Positions 11,169 to 21,465 of a DNA stretch of 64,000 bases are shown here, piece by piece. The DNA is from Porticoccus sp. GTDB taxonomy: Bacteria; Pseudomonadota; Gammaproteobacteria; Pseudomonadales; Porticoccaceae. Under the pieces are notes generated by a model, which was given only the letters and a program-made list of their open reading frames with translations, was not told the DNA's origin and searched no databases. A program made the translations under genes and the position numbers. Positions within the stretch are counted from its first letter, which is position 1. Each line of letters begins with the position of its first letter. Where the stretch lies: positions 1 through 64,000 of the forward strand of contig NVUM01000007.1 in assembly GCA_002733125.1 (NCBI GenBank), given 5' to 3'.

Positions 11169-13337
11169 ATGGATGTCACGACAATACTCGATCCCCTAAA
11201 CCCTGCTCAACGTGAGGCTGTTTCCAGCAACGCCAGTCATCTTCTGGTTTTGGCAGGTGCAGGTAGTGGTAAAACCCGCGTTCTTGTCCATCGGATTGCC
11301 TGGTTGATTCAGGTGGAACAGGTTTCGCCCTATTCGATCATAGCGGTCACCTTTACCAATAAAGCGGCAAGGGAAATGCGGGGACGCATTGAAGAACTGT
11401 TGGGTTTCTCCGCCCGGGGAATGTGGGTGGGCACCTTCCACGGGTTGGCACATCGACTACTCAAAATGCATTGGCAAGATGCCGGTCTGCCGGAAAATTT
11501 TCAGATACTGGACAGCGATGATCAGCTTCGGCTGGTTAAACGTCTCTATCAGGGCCTTGGTATTGATGACAGTCGCTGGCCGCACCGACAGGCCCAGTCA
11601 TTCATTAACAACCAGAAAGATGAGGGGCTGCGCAGTCGCGATTTGCAACCAGCCCATGACCCCTATCAGCGAACCATGCAACAGGTTTATGCGGCTTACG
11701 AGGAAGCCTGTGAGCGCGGTGGTATGGTGGATTTTGGAGAACTACTGCTTCGCGCCCACGAACTCTGGCTGAAAAACCCCGAACTCCTGCAGCATTATCA
11801 GCATCGTTTCCGGCATCTGCTGGCGGATGAATTTCAGGACACCAACGCCATTCAATATGCCTGGTTGCGGGTGCTGGCAGGTGATCAGGTACCGGTAACA
11901 GCGGTGGGTGATGATGATCAGTCAATCTATGGCTGGCGCGGTGCCAAGGTGGAAAACATCCGCTATTTTTCCCGCGATTATCCGGCCACCCAGATGGTGC
12001 GACTGGAACAGAATTACCGCTCCAGTAAAAACATCCTCGAAGCAGCCAATGCGGTGATTTCGCGCAACGCCAATCGGTTGGGTAAAAACCTGTGGACGGA
12101 GGATAATGAAGGTGAGGCTATTTCACTTTACGCCGCCTTCAACGAGCAGGATGAAGCCCGTTTTATAGCCGAGCGGCTGAAAGAATGGGTCAATCAGGGC
12201 AATCTGCGCGAAGAATCCGCCATTCTCTACCGCTCCAACGCGCAATCCCGGGTACTCGAAGAAGCCCTGTTGCGCGCGGCCATCCCCTACCGTATCTACG
12301 GTGGACAAAAATTCTATGAGCGTCAGGAAATACGCAATGCCCTCGCCTACTTGAGATTGTTGGTCAATTGTCACGACGACGCCGCATTTGAGCGAGTGGT
12401 TAACACGCCGACCCGTGGCATCGGCGACAAAACAATCCAGGAGTTGCGTGAGTTGGCCCGCGAAGAAGGCATGTCGCTCTGGCGAACAGCCGAGCATGCC
12501 ATCGCTGCCGGTCGCTTTTCGGGCCGGGCCAGTAATGCTTTGGAAGCCTTCCTGAAATTACTGGTAAAACTGGGCGAAGAATCTGCGGGATTGTCGCTAC
12601 ATGAATTGGTAGACCACATTATTGAAGGGAGTGGATTGATTGATTTCCATCGCCGGGAAAAAGGGGATCGCGGTGAATCCAGAGTGGAAAACCTGCAGGA
12701 ACTGGTGATCGCCTGTCGGTCCTTTGAACCGGAGGAAAAGGAGTTGCCACCCTTGCCACAATTTCTCGATCGGGCTGCTTTGGATGCCGGAGACCGGCAG
12801 GCAGATGTCGGGGAGGATGCGGTGCAACTGATGACATTACACTCGGCCAAAGGGCTTGAATTTCCATTGGTCTTTCTGGCGGGTATGGAAGAAAACCTTT
12901 TTCCCCACCGGATGTCTGCCGAGGATCCTGATCGACTTGAGGAGGAGCGGCGGCTGGCCTATGTGGGGATAACCCGGGCGATGCAAAAACTCTACCTCAC
13001 CTTTGCCGAATCCCGTCAGCAGTATGGCATCGAAAACTATAACCGCGTATCTCGCTTTGTCCGGGATATTCCGGCCAATCTGGTGGAAGAGGTTCGGTTG
13101 CGCGCCCAGATTAAGCGCCCTACCAGCTATGCCCGACAACCGGCAATGAATCTCAGTGATAGCGGTGAAGACACGGGCCTCTCTCTGGGGCAGCGGGTTC
13201 TGCATCCTATTTTCGGCGAGGGTGTCGTCATCAATTTCGAGGGCAATGGTGCACATGCCCGGGTACAGGTTAATTTTGATAAAGAGGGGACTAAATGGCT
13301 GGTTTTGGCCTATGCCAAGCTAAGTCCGGTTACCTGA
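11169..13337 (+). CDS. uvrD: DNA helicase II
   Basis: 722 aa SF1 helicase: LLVLAGAGSGKTRVLVHRIAWL, VTFTNKAAREM, ADEFQDTN; near-identical layout to E. coli UvrD N-terminus. Confidence 0.97.
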   Translation: MDVTTILDPLNPAQREAVSSNASHLLVLAGAGSGKTRVLVHRIAWLIQVEQVSPYSIIAVTFTNKAAREMRGRIEELLGFSARGMWVGTFHGLAHRLLKMHWQDAGLPENFQILDSDDQLRLVKRLYQGLGIDDSRWPHRQAQSFINNQKDEGLRSRDLQPAHDPYQRTMQQVYAAYEEACERGGMVDFGELLLRAHELWLKNPELLQHYQHRFRHLLADEFQDTNAIQYAWLRVLAGDQVPVTAVGDDDQSIYGWRGAKVENIRYFSRDYPATQMVRLEQNYRSSKNILEAANAVISRNANRLGKNLWTEDNEGEAISLYAAFNEQDEARFIAERLKEWVNQGNLREESAILYRSNAQSRVLEEALLRAAIPYRIYGGQKFYERQEIRNALAYLRLLVNCHDDAAFERVVNTPTRGIGDKTIQELRELAREEGMSLWRTAEHAIAAGRFSGRASNALEAFLKLLVKLGEESAGLSLHELVDHIIEGSGLIDFHRREKGDRGESRVENLQELVIACRSFEPEEKELPPLPQFLDRAALDAGDRQADVGEDAVQLMTLHSAKGLEFPLVFLAGMEENLFPHRMSAEDPDRLEEERRLAYVGITRAMQKLYLTFAESRQQYGIENYNRVSRFVRDIPANLVEEVRLRAQIKRPTSYARQPAMNLSDSGEDTGLSLGQRVLHPIFGEGVVINFEGNGAHARVQVNFDKEGTKWLVLAYAKLSPVT

Positions 13338-13354
13338 CCATTAAGGAAAAGACT

Positions 13355-14452
13355 ATGAAAGCGCCTATCTTGTCGGCAATCCTGTTATTGGCCCTTGTGG
13401 GTTGTGGTGGCGACCCTGACGCTGCATCTCCAGATGGTAAACAGCAAGTCACCCAGAAAACCTACCAGTGGAAAATGGTCACTACATGGCCAAAAAACTT
13501 TCCCGGCCTGGGTATGGCCGCTGAAAATTTTGCCGAGCTGGTGGAGCGTATGAGCGGTGGTAGGCTCAAGGTAAAGGTCTATGGCGCTGGTCAGTTGGTG
13601 CCGGCTATGGAGGTCTTCGATGCTGTTTCACAGGGTACCGTTGAAATGGGGCATGGGGCTTCCTATTACTGGAAGGGAAAATCTCCGACCACAGCGCTTT
13701 TTACGACCATTCCCTTTGGCCTCAATGCACAGGAAATGAATGGCTGGTTACACTACGGTGGCGGTATGGCGCTGTGGCGCGAGCTTTATGAACCCTTTAA
13801 CCTGATACCTCTGGCAGCGGGCAATACCGGTGTACAGATGGCTGGCTGGTTTAATCGTGAAATCAACTCCCTGGCAGATCTCAAGGGATTGAAAATGCGG
13901 ATACCGGGTTTGGGCGGTGAGGTGATCAGCCGCATGGGCGTGGAGGCGGTTAATATCCCCGGCGGGGATCTCTATATCGCGATGCAAACGGGTGTGATCG
14001 ATGCCACCGAGTGGGTGGGACCTTACAATGATCTGGCATTTGGTTTTCATCAGGTGGCCAAGTACTACTATTATCCGGGTTGGCACGAACCGGGCCCGAC
14101 ACTGGAGTTGATGGTGAACAAACGGGCTTTTTCCTCCCTGCCAGATGATCTCCAGGCCATTGTCGAGGGAGCTGCGCGAGCGATTAATCAGGATATGCTG
14201 GACGATTACACCGCTCGTAACAACGGTGCGTTAAAGGAATTGGTGGAAACTCATGGTGTCGAGGTGCGACCGCTACCCGATGAAGTTCTGGCGGAGCTGA
14301 ATCGTGTCACCGATCAGGTTCTGGAGGAAATTGCCAACAAGGACCCCCTGTTCAAACGGGTTTACGAATCCCAGAATGCTTTCAAAACCGGTGTGATGGA
14401 TTATCACAAAATCTCGGAAGAAGCGTATTATCGTGCCCGGGAGCTGAAATAG
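13355..14452 (+). CDS. TRAP transporter solute-binding lipoprotein (DctP/TakP-like)
   Basis: Lipobox LVGC after signal peptide (ATG at 13355); TTWPKNFPGLGMAAENFAELVERMSGGRLKVKVYGAGQL typical of DctP family. Confidence 0.88.
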   Translation: MKAPILSAILLLALVGCGGDPDAASPDGKQQVTQKTYQWKMVTTWPKNFPGLGMAAENFAELVERMSGGRLKVKVYGAGQLVPAMEVFDAVSQGTVEMGHGASYYWKGKSPTTALFTTIPFGLNAQEMNGWLHYGGGMALWRELYEPFNLIPLAAGNTGVQMAGWFNREINSLADLKGLKMRIPGLGGEVISRMGVEAVNIPGGDLYIAMQTGVIDATEWVGPYNDLAFGFHQVAKYYYYPGWHEPGPTLELMVNKRAFSSLPDDLQAIVEGAARAINQDMLDDYTARNNGALKELVETHGVEVRPLPDEVLAELNRVTDQVLEEIANKDPLFKRVYESQNAFKTGVMDYHKISEEAYYRARELK

Positions 14453-14472
14453 CCGGTTGTCCCGGCGGAACA

Positions 14473-15573
14473 TCAAAGGGGCTGCGTAAAGGCCTCTGGT
14501 TCCGGCTGATCGTCGAACTGTTCCTGAAATGCCTCAACGCTGTCTGAGGCTTTCCCCAGGGTGGTAAATTCCGCAATATGAAAGAGCGCTTCACCCTCGT
14601 TCACCAGGGGTATCTGCGATGCTGCGATAACAATGCCATCACTGCGTGATTTCAGTGGTTTTTCCGGGCCACCGAATGGCGAAGCGAGATAGGCCAGTAC
14701 CTGGCCCTCTTTGACCCGTTGTCCCAACTTGATTTTACTGATTACGATGCCATCCCGCTCCGCCCGCAGCCAATAGCTTCGACTGGCCTTTACCGGTACC
14801 AGCTTGCGAGGGGCCTGATCTGTTCGGGCCGGCAACATGCCAAGATGACGCATGACCGACATGATGCCCCGCACACCGGCTTTTATGGCAGGTTCGTCAA
14901 AACGCAATGCTTCTCCGGCTTCATAGAGTATGACAGGGATACCCAGCTCGGTGGCGGCGGCACGCAGTGAACCATCCCTGACTTTGGCATCCATAAAAAT
15001 GGGCGCACCAAATGCCTCTGCCATACCCAGTGCAGCGGGGTCATCAAGATCACCGCGAATTTGTGAAAGATTCTTGCGATGGATGGCGCCGGTATGAAGG
15101 TCGATAACGTGCGTGCAGTGACTGAGCAGTTCCGTATGAATCAGGTTGGCCAGGCGGTTTCCCAGCGGCCCTCGGGGAGAGCCGGGAAAACATCGGTTTA
15201 AATCCCGTCGATCCGGTAAATAGCGGGACTGTTGGATAAAACCGAACATATTTACAATTGGCACAATCAGCAATGTACCTGACAACCGGCGAAGTAAGCG
15301 CTTGCCAACAATACGACGGCAAATTTCGATGCCGTTAATTTCATCCCCGTGAATCGCTGCGCAAACCAATAGCACCGGCCCGGGTTTGCGGCTGTGGATG
15401 ACCTCGACCGGCAAGTCGATGGGCGTGTCTGTATACAGGCGTGCAGCGGGGATGGACAGCAATCGGGTCTCCCCGGGATTGATGACCTCGCCTGCCAGTT
15501 TCAGGGGTGATCTGCTCAAAACAGCGATCCCTCTAGCCCTGTCCGCGGGTTTTTGTGCGGGATTGCCGGGCAT
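14473..15573 (-). CDS. Succinylglutamate desuccinylase/aspartoacylase-family (M14) deacylase
   Basis: [17 protein letters not shown] (Zn-binding HxxE), [18 protein letters not shown] motifs. Confidence 0.88.
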   Translation of the reverse strand: MPGNPAQKPADRARGIAVLSRSPLKLAGEVINPGETRLLSIPAARLYTDTPIDLPVEVIHSRKPGPVLLVCAAIHGDEINGIEICRRIVGKRLLRRLSGTLLIVPIVNMFGFIQQSRYLPDRRDLNRCFPGSPRGPLGNRLANLIHTELLSHCTHVIDLHTGAIHRKNLSQIRGDLDDPAALGMAEAFGAPIFMDAKVRDGSLRAAATELGIPVILYEAGEALRFDEPAIKAGVRGIMSVMRHLGMLPARTDQAPRKLVPVKASRSYWLRAERDGIVISKIKLGQRVKEGQVLAYLASPFGGPEKPLKSRSDGIVIAASQIPLVNEGEALFHIAEFTTLGKASDSVEAFQEQFDDQPEPEAFTQPL

Positions 15574-16438
15574 TTTTTTCCATGAATTGAATGATATTGC
15601 CAGCTACGTCCTTGCCGGTGGCCGTTTCAATGCCCTCAAGGCCCGGCGATGAATTTACTTCCATCACCAGTGGCCCGTGGTTGGAGCGAAGAATGTCCAC
15701 CCCCGCCACATTCAGCCCCATGGTTTTGGCGGCGCGAACAGCAGTGGAGCGCTCCCCTGGAGAAAGCCTTGCCAAAGTCGCCGTACCGCCCCGGTGCAGA
15801 TTGGAGCGAAATTCTCCCGGCTGGGCCTGTCGCTGCATGGCTGCGACCACCTTGTCACCAATGACCAGGCAGCGAATGTCGGCACCACCGGATTCCGAGA
15901 TATATTCCTGAACCATAATGTCGGCTTTCAGGCCCATAAACGCTTCAATCACGCTTTCCGCCGCCTTGCGGGTTTCCGCCATCACCACACCGATACCCTG
16001 GGTGCCCTCAAGCAGTTTGACCACCAGCGGTGGTCCGCCCACCATATCAATCAGATCGGGAATATCGCTCGGTTTGTTGGCATAACCGGTGACGGGCAGA
16101 CCAATCCCCTTGCGCGACAACAATTGCAGGGAGCGCAATTTATCCCGGGAACGGGTGATGGCCACGGATTCATTCAGTGGATAAACCCCCATCATTTCGA
16201 ACTGACGCAATACGGCCGTACCGTAAGTGGTGACCGACGCGCCGATGCGTGGAATCACAACGTCAAAGGCCGGCAGCTCCACGCCTTTCACATGAATACT
16301 GGGATTTTGGATATTGATGTTCATGTAGCACTTCAACACATCAATAATCCTGACTTCATGACCGCGCTCTATTGCCGCCTCTTTCAGGCGGCGGGTGGAA
16401 TACAAGTCGGCATTGCGGGACAGAATGGCAATTCTCAT
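15533..16438 (-). CDS. rimK: ATP-grasp alpha-L-glutamate ligase RimK
   Basis: 301 aa ATP-grasp; [59 protein letters not shown]. Confidence 0.95.
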   Translation of the reverse strand: MRIAILSRNADLYSTRRLKEAAIERGHEVRIIDVLKCYMNINIQNPSIHVKGVELPAFDVVIPRIGASVTTYGTAVLRQFEMMGVYPLNESVAITRSRDKLRSLQLLSRKGIGLPVTGYANKPSDIPDLIDMVGGPPLVVKLLEGTQGIGVVMAETRKAAESVIEAFMGLKADIMVQEYISESGGADIRCLVIGDKVVAAMQRQAQPGEFRSNLHRGGTATLARLSPGERSTAVRAAKTMGLNVAGVDILRSNHGPLVMEVNSSPGLEGIETATGKDVAGNIIQFMEKNARQSRTKTRGQG

Positions 16439-16905
16439 TTATTTTTTCCCGCTAAAAAGGATGTCTGTGGATCCACAATGAATTTCCCTGCCAGGGCCGA
16501 ACGGCCCAGCAGCATGCGAAATCTCATGGTATCCCGGTTGGTGAGGGTCATTTCTATGGGCCAGCTCTGGGTTCCTAGCACTACAATGGTTTTCATTACA
16601 ATACGTCGCTCACAATGACCCCCGGAGTCAGTGACGACACGCTCATCCACAATGGGTGCTGCGCAGCAGATGCTTTGCGTATTTCTCTGCAGGGGGTGAA
16701 CCCAGATTCTTACCCAGGGTGAACCCCGTTCCGTGAAGGGTTCCAGTCGATGAGCATGCAAACAGGACGTGCGTGCGCCAGTATCCACCTTGGCCTTGAT
16801 CCGGGCAATGCCCAAGTCGGGTAAGGCCAACCATTCCCGCCAACCAATCAACTGCGGCATGCTGTTTTTCCGGGTAACAGCGTTGTCCCTTGATGGATCA
16901 ATCAC
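16435..16905 (-). CDS. ATP-dependent zinc protease family protein (RimB-like)
   Basis: [31 protein letters not shown] retropepsin-like motif; 4-nt overlap with rimK. Confidence 0.88.
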   Translation of the reverse strand: MIDPSRDNAVTRKNSMPQLIGWREWLALPDLGIARIKAKVDTGARTSCLHAHRLEPFTERGSPWVRIWVHPLQRNTQSICCAAPIVDERVVTDSGGHCERRIVMKTIVVLGTQSWPIEMTLTNRDTMRFRMLLGRSALAGKFIVDPQTSFLAGKNK

Positions 16906-17212
16906 TGGCTAACTTCTTTAAAAAAACCTGCATTTCACGCTCGGCCTGAATGTCGCCGGCAGCATGGGCTTTTTCAAGCCCCTTGGTGAAAGACTGTTTT
17001 GCAGCATCCGGCTGCTCAAGTTTGAACTGTGCCCGCCCCAGCAGATTGTAGGCGGCGACATAGTTTTCATCCAACGCCAGACAGCGTTGCAGATGCTCGA
17101 TTGCCTCTGCATGGCGTTTTTCACGGAGACAGGCGCTGCCGAGACCAAATCGAAGCATTGCCGAATCGCTGCCACGGGCGAGCATTTCTTCAAGATTGTC
17201 GACCAGTGTCAT
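16898..17212 (-). CDS. Small TPR-repeat protein
   Basis: [67 protein letters not shown]; overlaps rimB-like start by 8 nt. Confidence 0.8.
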   Translation of the reverse strand: MTLVDNLEEMLARGSDSAMLRFGLGSACLREKRHAEAIEHLQRCLALDENYVAAYNLLGRAQFKLEQPDAAKQSFTKGLEKAHAAGDIQAEREMQVFLKKLASD

Positions 17213-17249
17213 TGAAGCCTCTCTGATCAATTGTTTTGTACAAGTGGTT

Positions 17250-18698
17250 TCAACGACGCCAGAACATGGGCGTGAAAAGGACCAGTACGGTAAAAATTTC
17301 CAGTCGGCCGACAATCATGGTGGCCGAGAGTATCCACTTGGCAACAATATTTACATCGCCATAGTGCGCAGCGGTGTCGCCAAGGCCGGGGCCCATATTA
17401 TTGATTGCGGCTGCAGTCGACGACCATGCGGTGAGATAATCAAGCCCAGTCATCTGCAGAAGCAAGACAACTATATAGAAAACTGCCAGATAGACGCCAA
17501 AAAAGGCCCAAACACTGTCGGTTACCCTCTCCGGCACTGTGCGGTTGCGCAGCTTGATAGGAAAGACAGCACTTGGGTGGATCAACCGGTAAATTTCCCG
17601 CAATGTTTGTTTGCTCAGAATCAGCATGCGACCAATCTTGATACCACCGCCGGTTGAACCTGCACAGGCACCAAAGAAAGAGAGAATGACCAGAAAGACT
17701 GGCAAAAAAGTTGGCCAGGCACTGAAATTTACGGTGGCAAAGCCGGTGCTGGTCATGATGGAAACCTGCTGAAAAACTCCATGCAAGAGGCTTTCAGACC
17801 ATGAAAGCGTGTTGCTGAAGTACAAATAGGTGCAACATATTATGCTGGCTCCAAAAAGCAGACTGAGATACATCTTGGCTTCCGGGTTGTGCCAATAATG
17901 GACCACATTGCCCTTGACCCAAGCGTAATAGTGAAGGCCAAAACTGATGCCTGAAATGGCCATAAAGAAAATACAGATAATATAAATAACGTTGTCGTTG
18001 AAATACCCCATGCTGGCGTCGTAGTTGGAGAACCCACCTGTTGCGATCGTTGAAAAGGCATGGGTTATCGCATCAAACAGGTTCATTCCTGCCAGCCAAT
18101 AGGCTATTGAGCAAACAACCGTTAAAAATAGATATACCGCAAATAATGCTTTTGCCGTCTCCGTAATACGAGGTGTTAATTTGTTATCCTTGACGGGTCC
18201 CGGTGATTCCGCCCGGTATAGCTGCATACCGCCAACGCCAAGCATGGGCATGATGGCCACGGCGATGACGACGATGCCGATACCGCCCAACCAGTGTAGC
18301 TGTTGTCGATAGTAGAGAATGGACTTTGGCAGGAGTTCCAATCCTGTAATGACGGTCGCCCCGGTCGTGGTCAGGCCAGAAACAGACTCAAAGACAGCAT
18401 CGGTAATGGATAGGTGAACGGTATCAACCAGAATAAAGGGAAGTGCACCGACCAGACATAGTTCTATCCAGAACATCACCGTGATTAAAAAACCATCGCG
18501 AATTCTCAAATCAGCATTGATTCTGCTAAATGGCAACCACATGAGCATGCCCAGTGAAAAGGTGATGGCAAAAGAGAAAAGAAATGTTCCGTGGGTCTGC
18601 TCCTGGTAAATGCTGGCAATAATAATGGGCGTTAAGAGTGACAGGCTGAAGGCCATCATCATCAACCCGAGGATTTTTGAAACAATTCTGAATTGCAT
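17250..18698 (-). CDS. trkH: Trk system K+ uptake transmembrane protein
   Basis: 482 aa; SGLTTTGATVITGLE, ATGGFSNYDAS, TSTGFATVNF selectivity loops. Confidence 0.97.
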   Translation of the reverse strand: MQFRIVSKILGLMMMAFSLSLLTPIIIASIYQEQTHGTFLFSFAITFSLGMLMWLPFSRINADLRIRDGFLITVMFWIELCLVGALPFILVDTVHLSITDAVFESVSGLTTTGATVITGLELLPKSILYYRQQLHWLGGIGIVVIAVAIMPMLGVGGMQLYRAESPGPVKDNKLTPRITETAKALFAVYLFLTVVCSIAYWLAGMNLFDAITHAFSTIATGGFSNYDASMGYFNDNVIYIICIFFMAISGISFGLHYYAWVKGNVVHYWHNPEAKMYLSLLFGASIICCTYLYFSNTLSWSESLLHGVFQQVSIMTSTGFATVNFSAWPTFLPVFLVILSFFGACAGSTGGGIKIGRMLILSKQTLREIYRLIHPSAVFPIKLRNRTVPERVTDSVWAFFGVYLAVFYIVVLLLQMTGLDYLTAWSSTAAAINNMGPGLGDTAAHYGDVNIVAKWILSATMIVGRLEIFTVLVLFTPMFWRR

Positions 18699-18715
18699 CG
18701 CTTAGATAACCACGG

Positions 18716-20098
18716 TTAGAAGAAGGTGAAACTGACAGCGAATAATTTTTCCACTTCCCGGGTACGGCGTTTGTCGACCACAAAGACAATGGCGTGATCG
18801 TTGTTTTTCACCACCGTGTCGTGATGGGCAATGATGACCTCACCGTCCCGCACCAGCGCCGCCAGAGTGACACCGGGAGGGGATTTGATTTCTTCGATGG
18901 TCCTGCTGACCACTTTGGAGGTTTTACTGTCGCCATGGACGACAATCTCCATCGCCTCGGCCGCCCCCCGGCGAAGTGAGTGCGCTTTAACCGTATCACC
19001 GCGCCGCACGTGACTGAGCAGAATACTGGTGGTGGCCTGTTGAGGGGAGATGGCAATATCAATTTCGCCCCCCTGAACCAGGTCGGCATAAACCGGGTTG
19101 TTGATCAGGGTCATCACTTTGCGGGCGCCCAGCCTTTTCGCCAGCAATGAAGCCATGATATTCACTTCATCGTCATTGGTCAGGGCAAGAAAAACGTCGG
19201 TTCGCTCTATATTTTCTTCGAGTAGCAGGTCCTGATCCGTAGCGGAGCCATTGAGCACAACGGTTTTATCCAGTCGTTCGGAAATGTATTGGCAGCGTTC
19301 CTGCGAAAACTCGATGATTTTGATGTTGTATTGCTTTTCCAGTGCCTTGGCCAGCCGGTAACCAATATTGCCACCGCCGGCGATAACAATCTGCTGGTAG
19401 GGCTTTTCAAGCCTGCGCAACTCACCCATGACCTTGCGGATGTCTTTTTTGGCCGCAATAAAAAATACCTCGTCACCCTCTTCAATTACGGTGTCGCCCT
19501 GGGGAAATATAGGCCGGTCGCGGCGGAAAATTGCGGCGACCCGGGCATCCACTTTGGGCATGTGCTTGCGGAGGAGTCGCAATTCCTGTCCCACCAGCGG
19601 TCCACCCATGAATGCACGAACGGCTACCAGTTGGATCAGACCTTCGGCAAAATCGATAACCTGAAGACTGCCGGGTTGTTCGATCAGACGAAATATGTAG
19701 TCGGTGACCACCTGTTCAGGGGTGATCAGAAAATCCACCGGGCAGTTGGCATCATTGAATAAGCGTTCACGAACTTTATCGTCGGTGTAACTGCGATCGC
19801 GGATACGGGCAATTTTGGTGGGTGTGCGAAACAGGGAATAGGCAACCTGGCAGGATGCCATGTTGATTTCGTCGCTGCTGGTGACTGCCACCAGCATGTC
19901 GGCATCTTCAATCCCTGCGCGGATCAGGACATCCGGGTGAGAGGCCATGCCATTGACGGTGCGAATATCCAGCCGATCCTGGAGTTCTCGCAGGCGACGG
20001 TCGTTCGTATCGATGACAGAAATATCGTTAGCTTCTCCGGCCAGATGCTCGGCGAGTGTTCCGCCCACTTGGCCGGCACCGGTAATGACGATTTTCAT
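18716..20098 (-). CDS. trkA: Trk system K+ transport NAD-binding protein
   Basis: 460 aa, two RCK_N/RCK_C repeats; MKIVITGAGQVGGTLAEHL. Confidence 0.98.
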   Translation of the reverse strand: MKIVITGAGQVGGTLAEHLAGEANDISVIDTNDRRLRELQDRLDIRTVNGMASHPDVLIRAGIEDADMLVAVTSSDEINMASCQVAYSLFRTPTKIARIRDRSYTDDKVRERLFNDANCPVDFLITPEQVVTDYIFRLIEQPGSLQVIDFAEGLIQLVAVRAFMGGPLVGQELRLLRKHMPKVDARVAAIFRRDRPIFPQGDTVIEEGDEVFFIAAKKDIRKVMGELRRLEKPYQQIVIAGGGNIGYRLAKALEKQYNIKIIEFSQERCQYISERLDKTVVLNGSATDQDLLLEENIERTDVFLALTNDDEVNIMASLLAKRLGARKVMTLINNPVYADLVQGGEIDIAISPQQATTSILLSHVRRGDTVKAHSLRRGAAEAMEIVVHGDSKTSKVVSRTIEEIKSPPGVTLAALVRDGEVIIAHHDTVVKNNDHAIVFVVDKRRTREVEKLFAVSFTFF

Positions 20099-20160
20099 AG
20101 CTGGAAATTCCCGTTATTTGATGAATAACCCGGATTTTGGAGAAAAAATAACCAACGCCG

Positions 20161-21465
20161 TTAAGCGATTGCCGTCTTGACCAGACGGGCAAAATAAAAG
20201 CCGTCATGGCCGCCTATCTGTGGCATCAACTGGCGCCCTGCCGATGTTGCCATGCCCGCTTCGGTTACCACTGTTTCGATACGGACAGAACGGTTGTCCC
20301 CGGCGAATTCTGCGATGACCTGATCATTTTCCTGGGCCAGTGTGGAGCAGGTCGCGTAAAGTAAAACGCCGCCCTCTACCAACAGTGGCCACAGTGCCCT
20401 CAACAGGGCTAGCTGCAAGGTGGCCAGCTTAGCAATATCCGTTGGTCTGCGCATTAGTTTCACATCCGGGTGTCGGCGGATAACACCCGTGGCGGAGCAC
20501 GGTGCATCCAGTAAAATCCGATCGAAGGGGCGACCATCCCACCAGCTGGCTGTGTCGGCGGTATCTGCGGCAATCAACTCGGCCTGCAAACCGAGCCGCA
20601 GCAGGTTGTCGGTTACCCGCGCCAGTCGTTCTGCAGCGATATCGATGGCAACGACGTCCCCCTGATTGTTAAGCAGTTCGAGTAGGTGACCGGTTTTGCC
20701 ACCCGGTGCACAACAGGCATCCAGAACGCGCTGACCGGGCCTGGGCGCCAGTAGCTGGGCCGCCAACTGGGCCGCTTCGTCCTGCACGCTCACGTCACCC
20801 TCGGCAAAACCGGGTAAGTTAATAACATCACAGGGTTGCTGCAGGGTGATACCGACATCGCTGAATGGGGTGGGAGATGCTTCGATACCGGCCTCTGCCA
20901 GTGTCGAGAGGTAGTGGTCCCGGCTGCAGCGGATTTGGTTTACCCGCAGGGTCATGGGGGGCTGATGGTTGTTGGCCGCCACCAGTTGCTCCAGTTGCTC
21001 CGGCCAGGCCGCTTGCCATAGGTCAATGAGCCAATCAGGGTGTGCGGTCTGAAATTCACGACGACTCCCCAGCTTGATATCGAGTGAGGTTCGTTCCCGT
21101 AAAAATCGTCGCAGTACCGCGTTGGTAAGCCCTTTGGCCCAGTTTTTTTTCAGGTTCTGACAGGTGGCTACGGCTTCATTGACCGCTGCGTGAGGGGGGA
21201 TCCGGGTTTCCAGTAACTGATAAAGCGAACAGGCCAGGGTTGCCTCTATGTCAAAATCCTTTGCCTTGAAGGGTTTTGCCAGCAATTCTGCTAGGTAAAC
21301 AGACAGGCGCGGGTAGAATCGCAATGTGCCATAACACAGCTGTTGCAACAGCCCGCGATCGCGGTCATCTACTTTGGCCAGGTACTCGGGCAGAAGTGTA
21401 TTGAGTGAGCCCTCACCCCGCAGTACAGACGCGATAATTTTAGCGGTAGCCACCCTGACATTCAT
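20161..21465 (-). CDS. rsmB: 16S rRNA (cytosine-967-C5) methyltransferase
   Basis: NusB-like N-terminus and VLDACCAPGGKTGHLLELL; ATG at 21465 overlaps fmt stop (ATGA). Confidence 0.97.
   Translation of the reverse strand: MNVRVATAKIIASVLRGEGSLNTLLPEYLAKVDDRDRGLLQQLCYGTLRFYPRLSVYLAELLAKPFKAKDFDIEATLACSLYQLLETRIPPHAAVNEAVATCQNLKKNWAKGLTNAVLRRFLRERTSLDIKLGSRREFQTAHPDWLIDLWQAAWPEQLEQLVAANNHQPPMTLRVNQIRCSRDHYLSTLAEAGIEASPTPFSDVGITLQQPCDVINLPGFAEGDVSVQDEAAQLAAQLLAPRPGQRVLDACCAPGGKTGHLLELLNNQGDVVAIDIAAERLARVTDNLLRLGLQAELIAADTADTASWWDGRPFDRILLDAPCSATGVIRRHPDVKLMRRPTDIAKLATLQLALLRALWPLLVEGGVLLYATCSTLAQENDQVIAEFAGDNRSVRIETVVTEAGMATSAGRQLMPQIGGHDGFYFARLVKTAIA

Noticed and set aside
15677-16618. 313-aa plus-strand ORF antisense to rimK
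   Set aside because: Fully antisense to clear rimK/rimB-like genes; no recognisable domain
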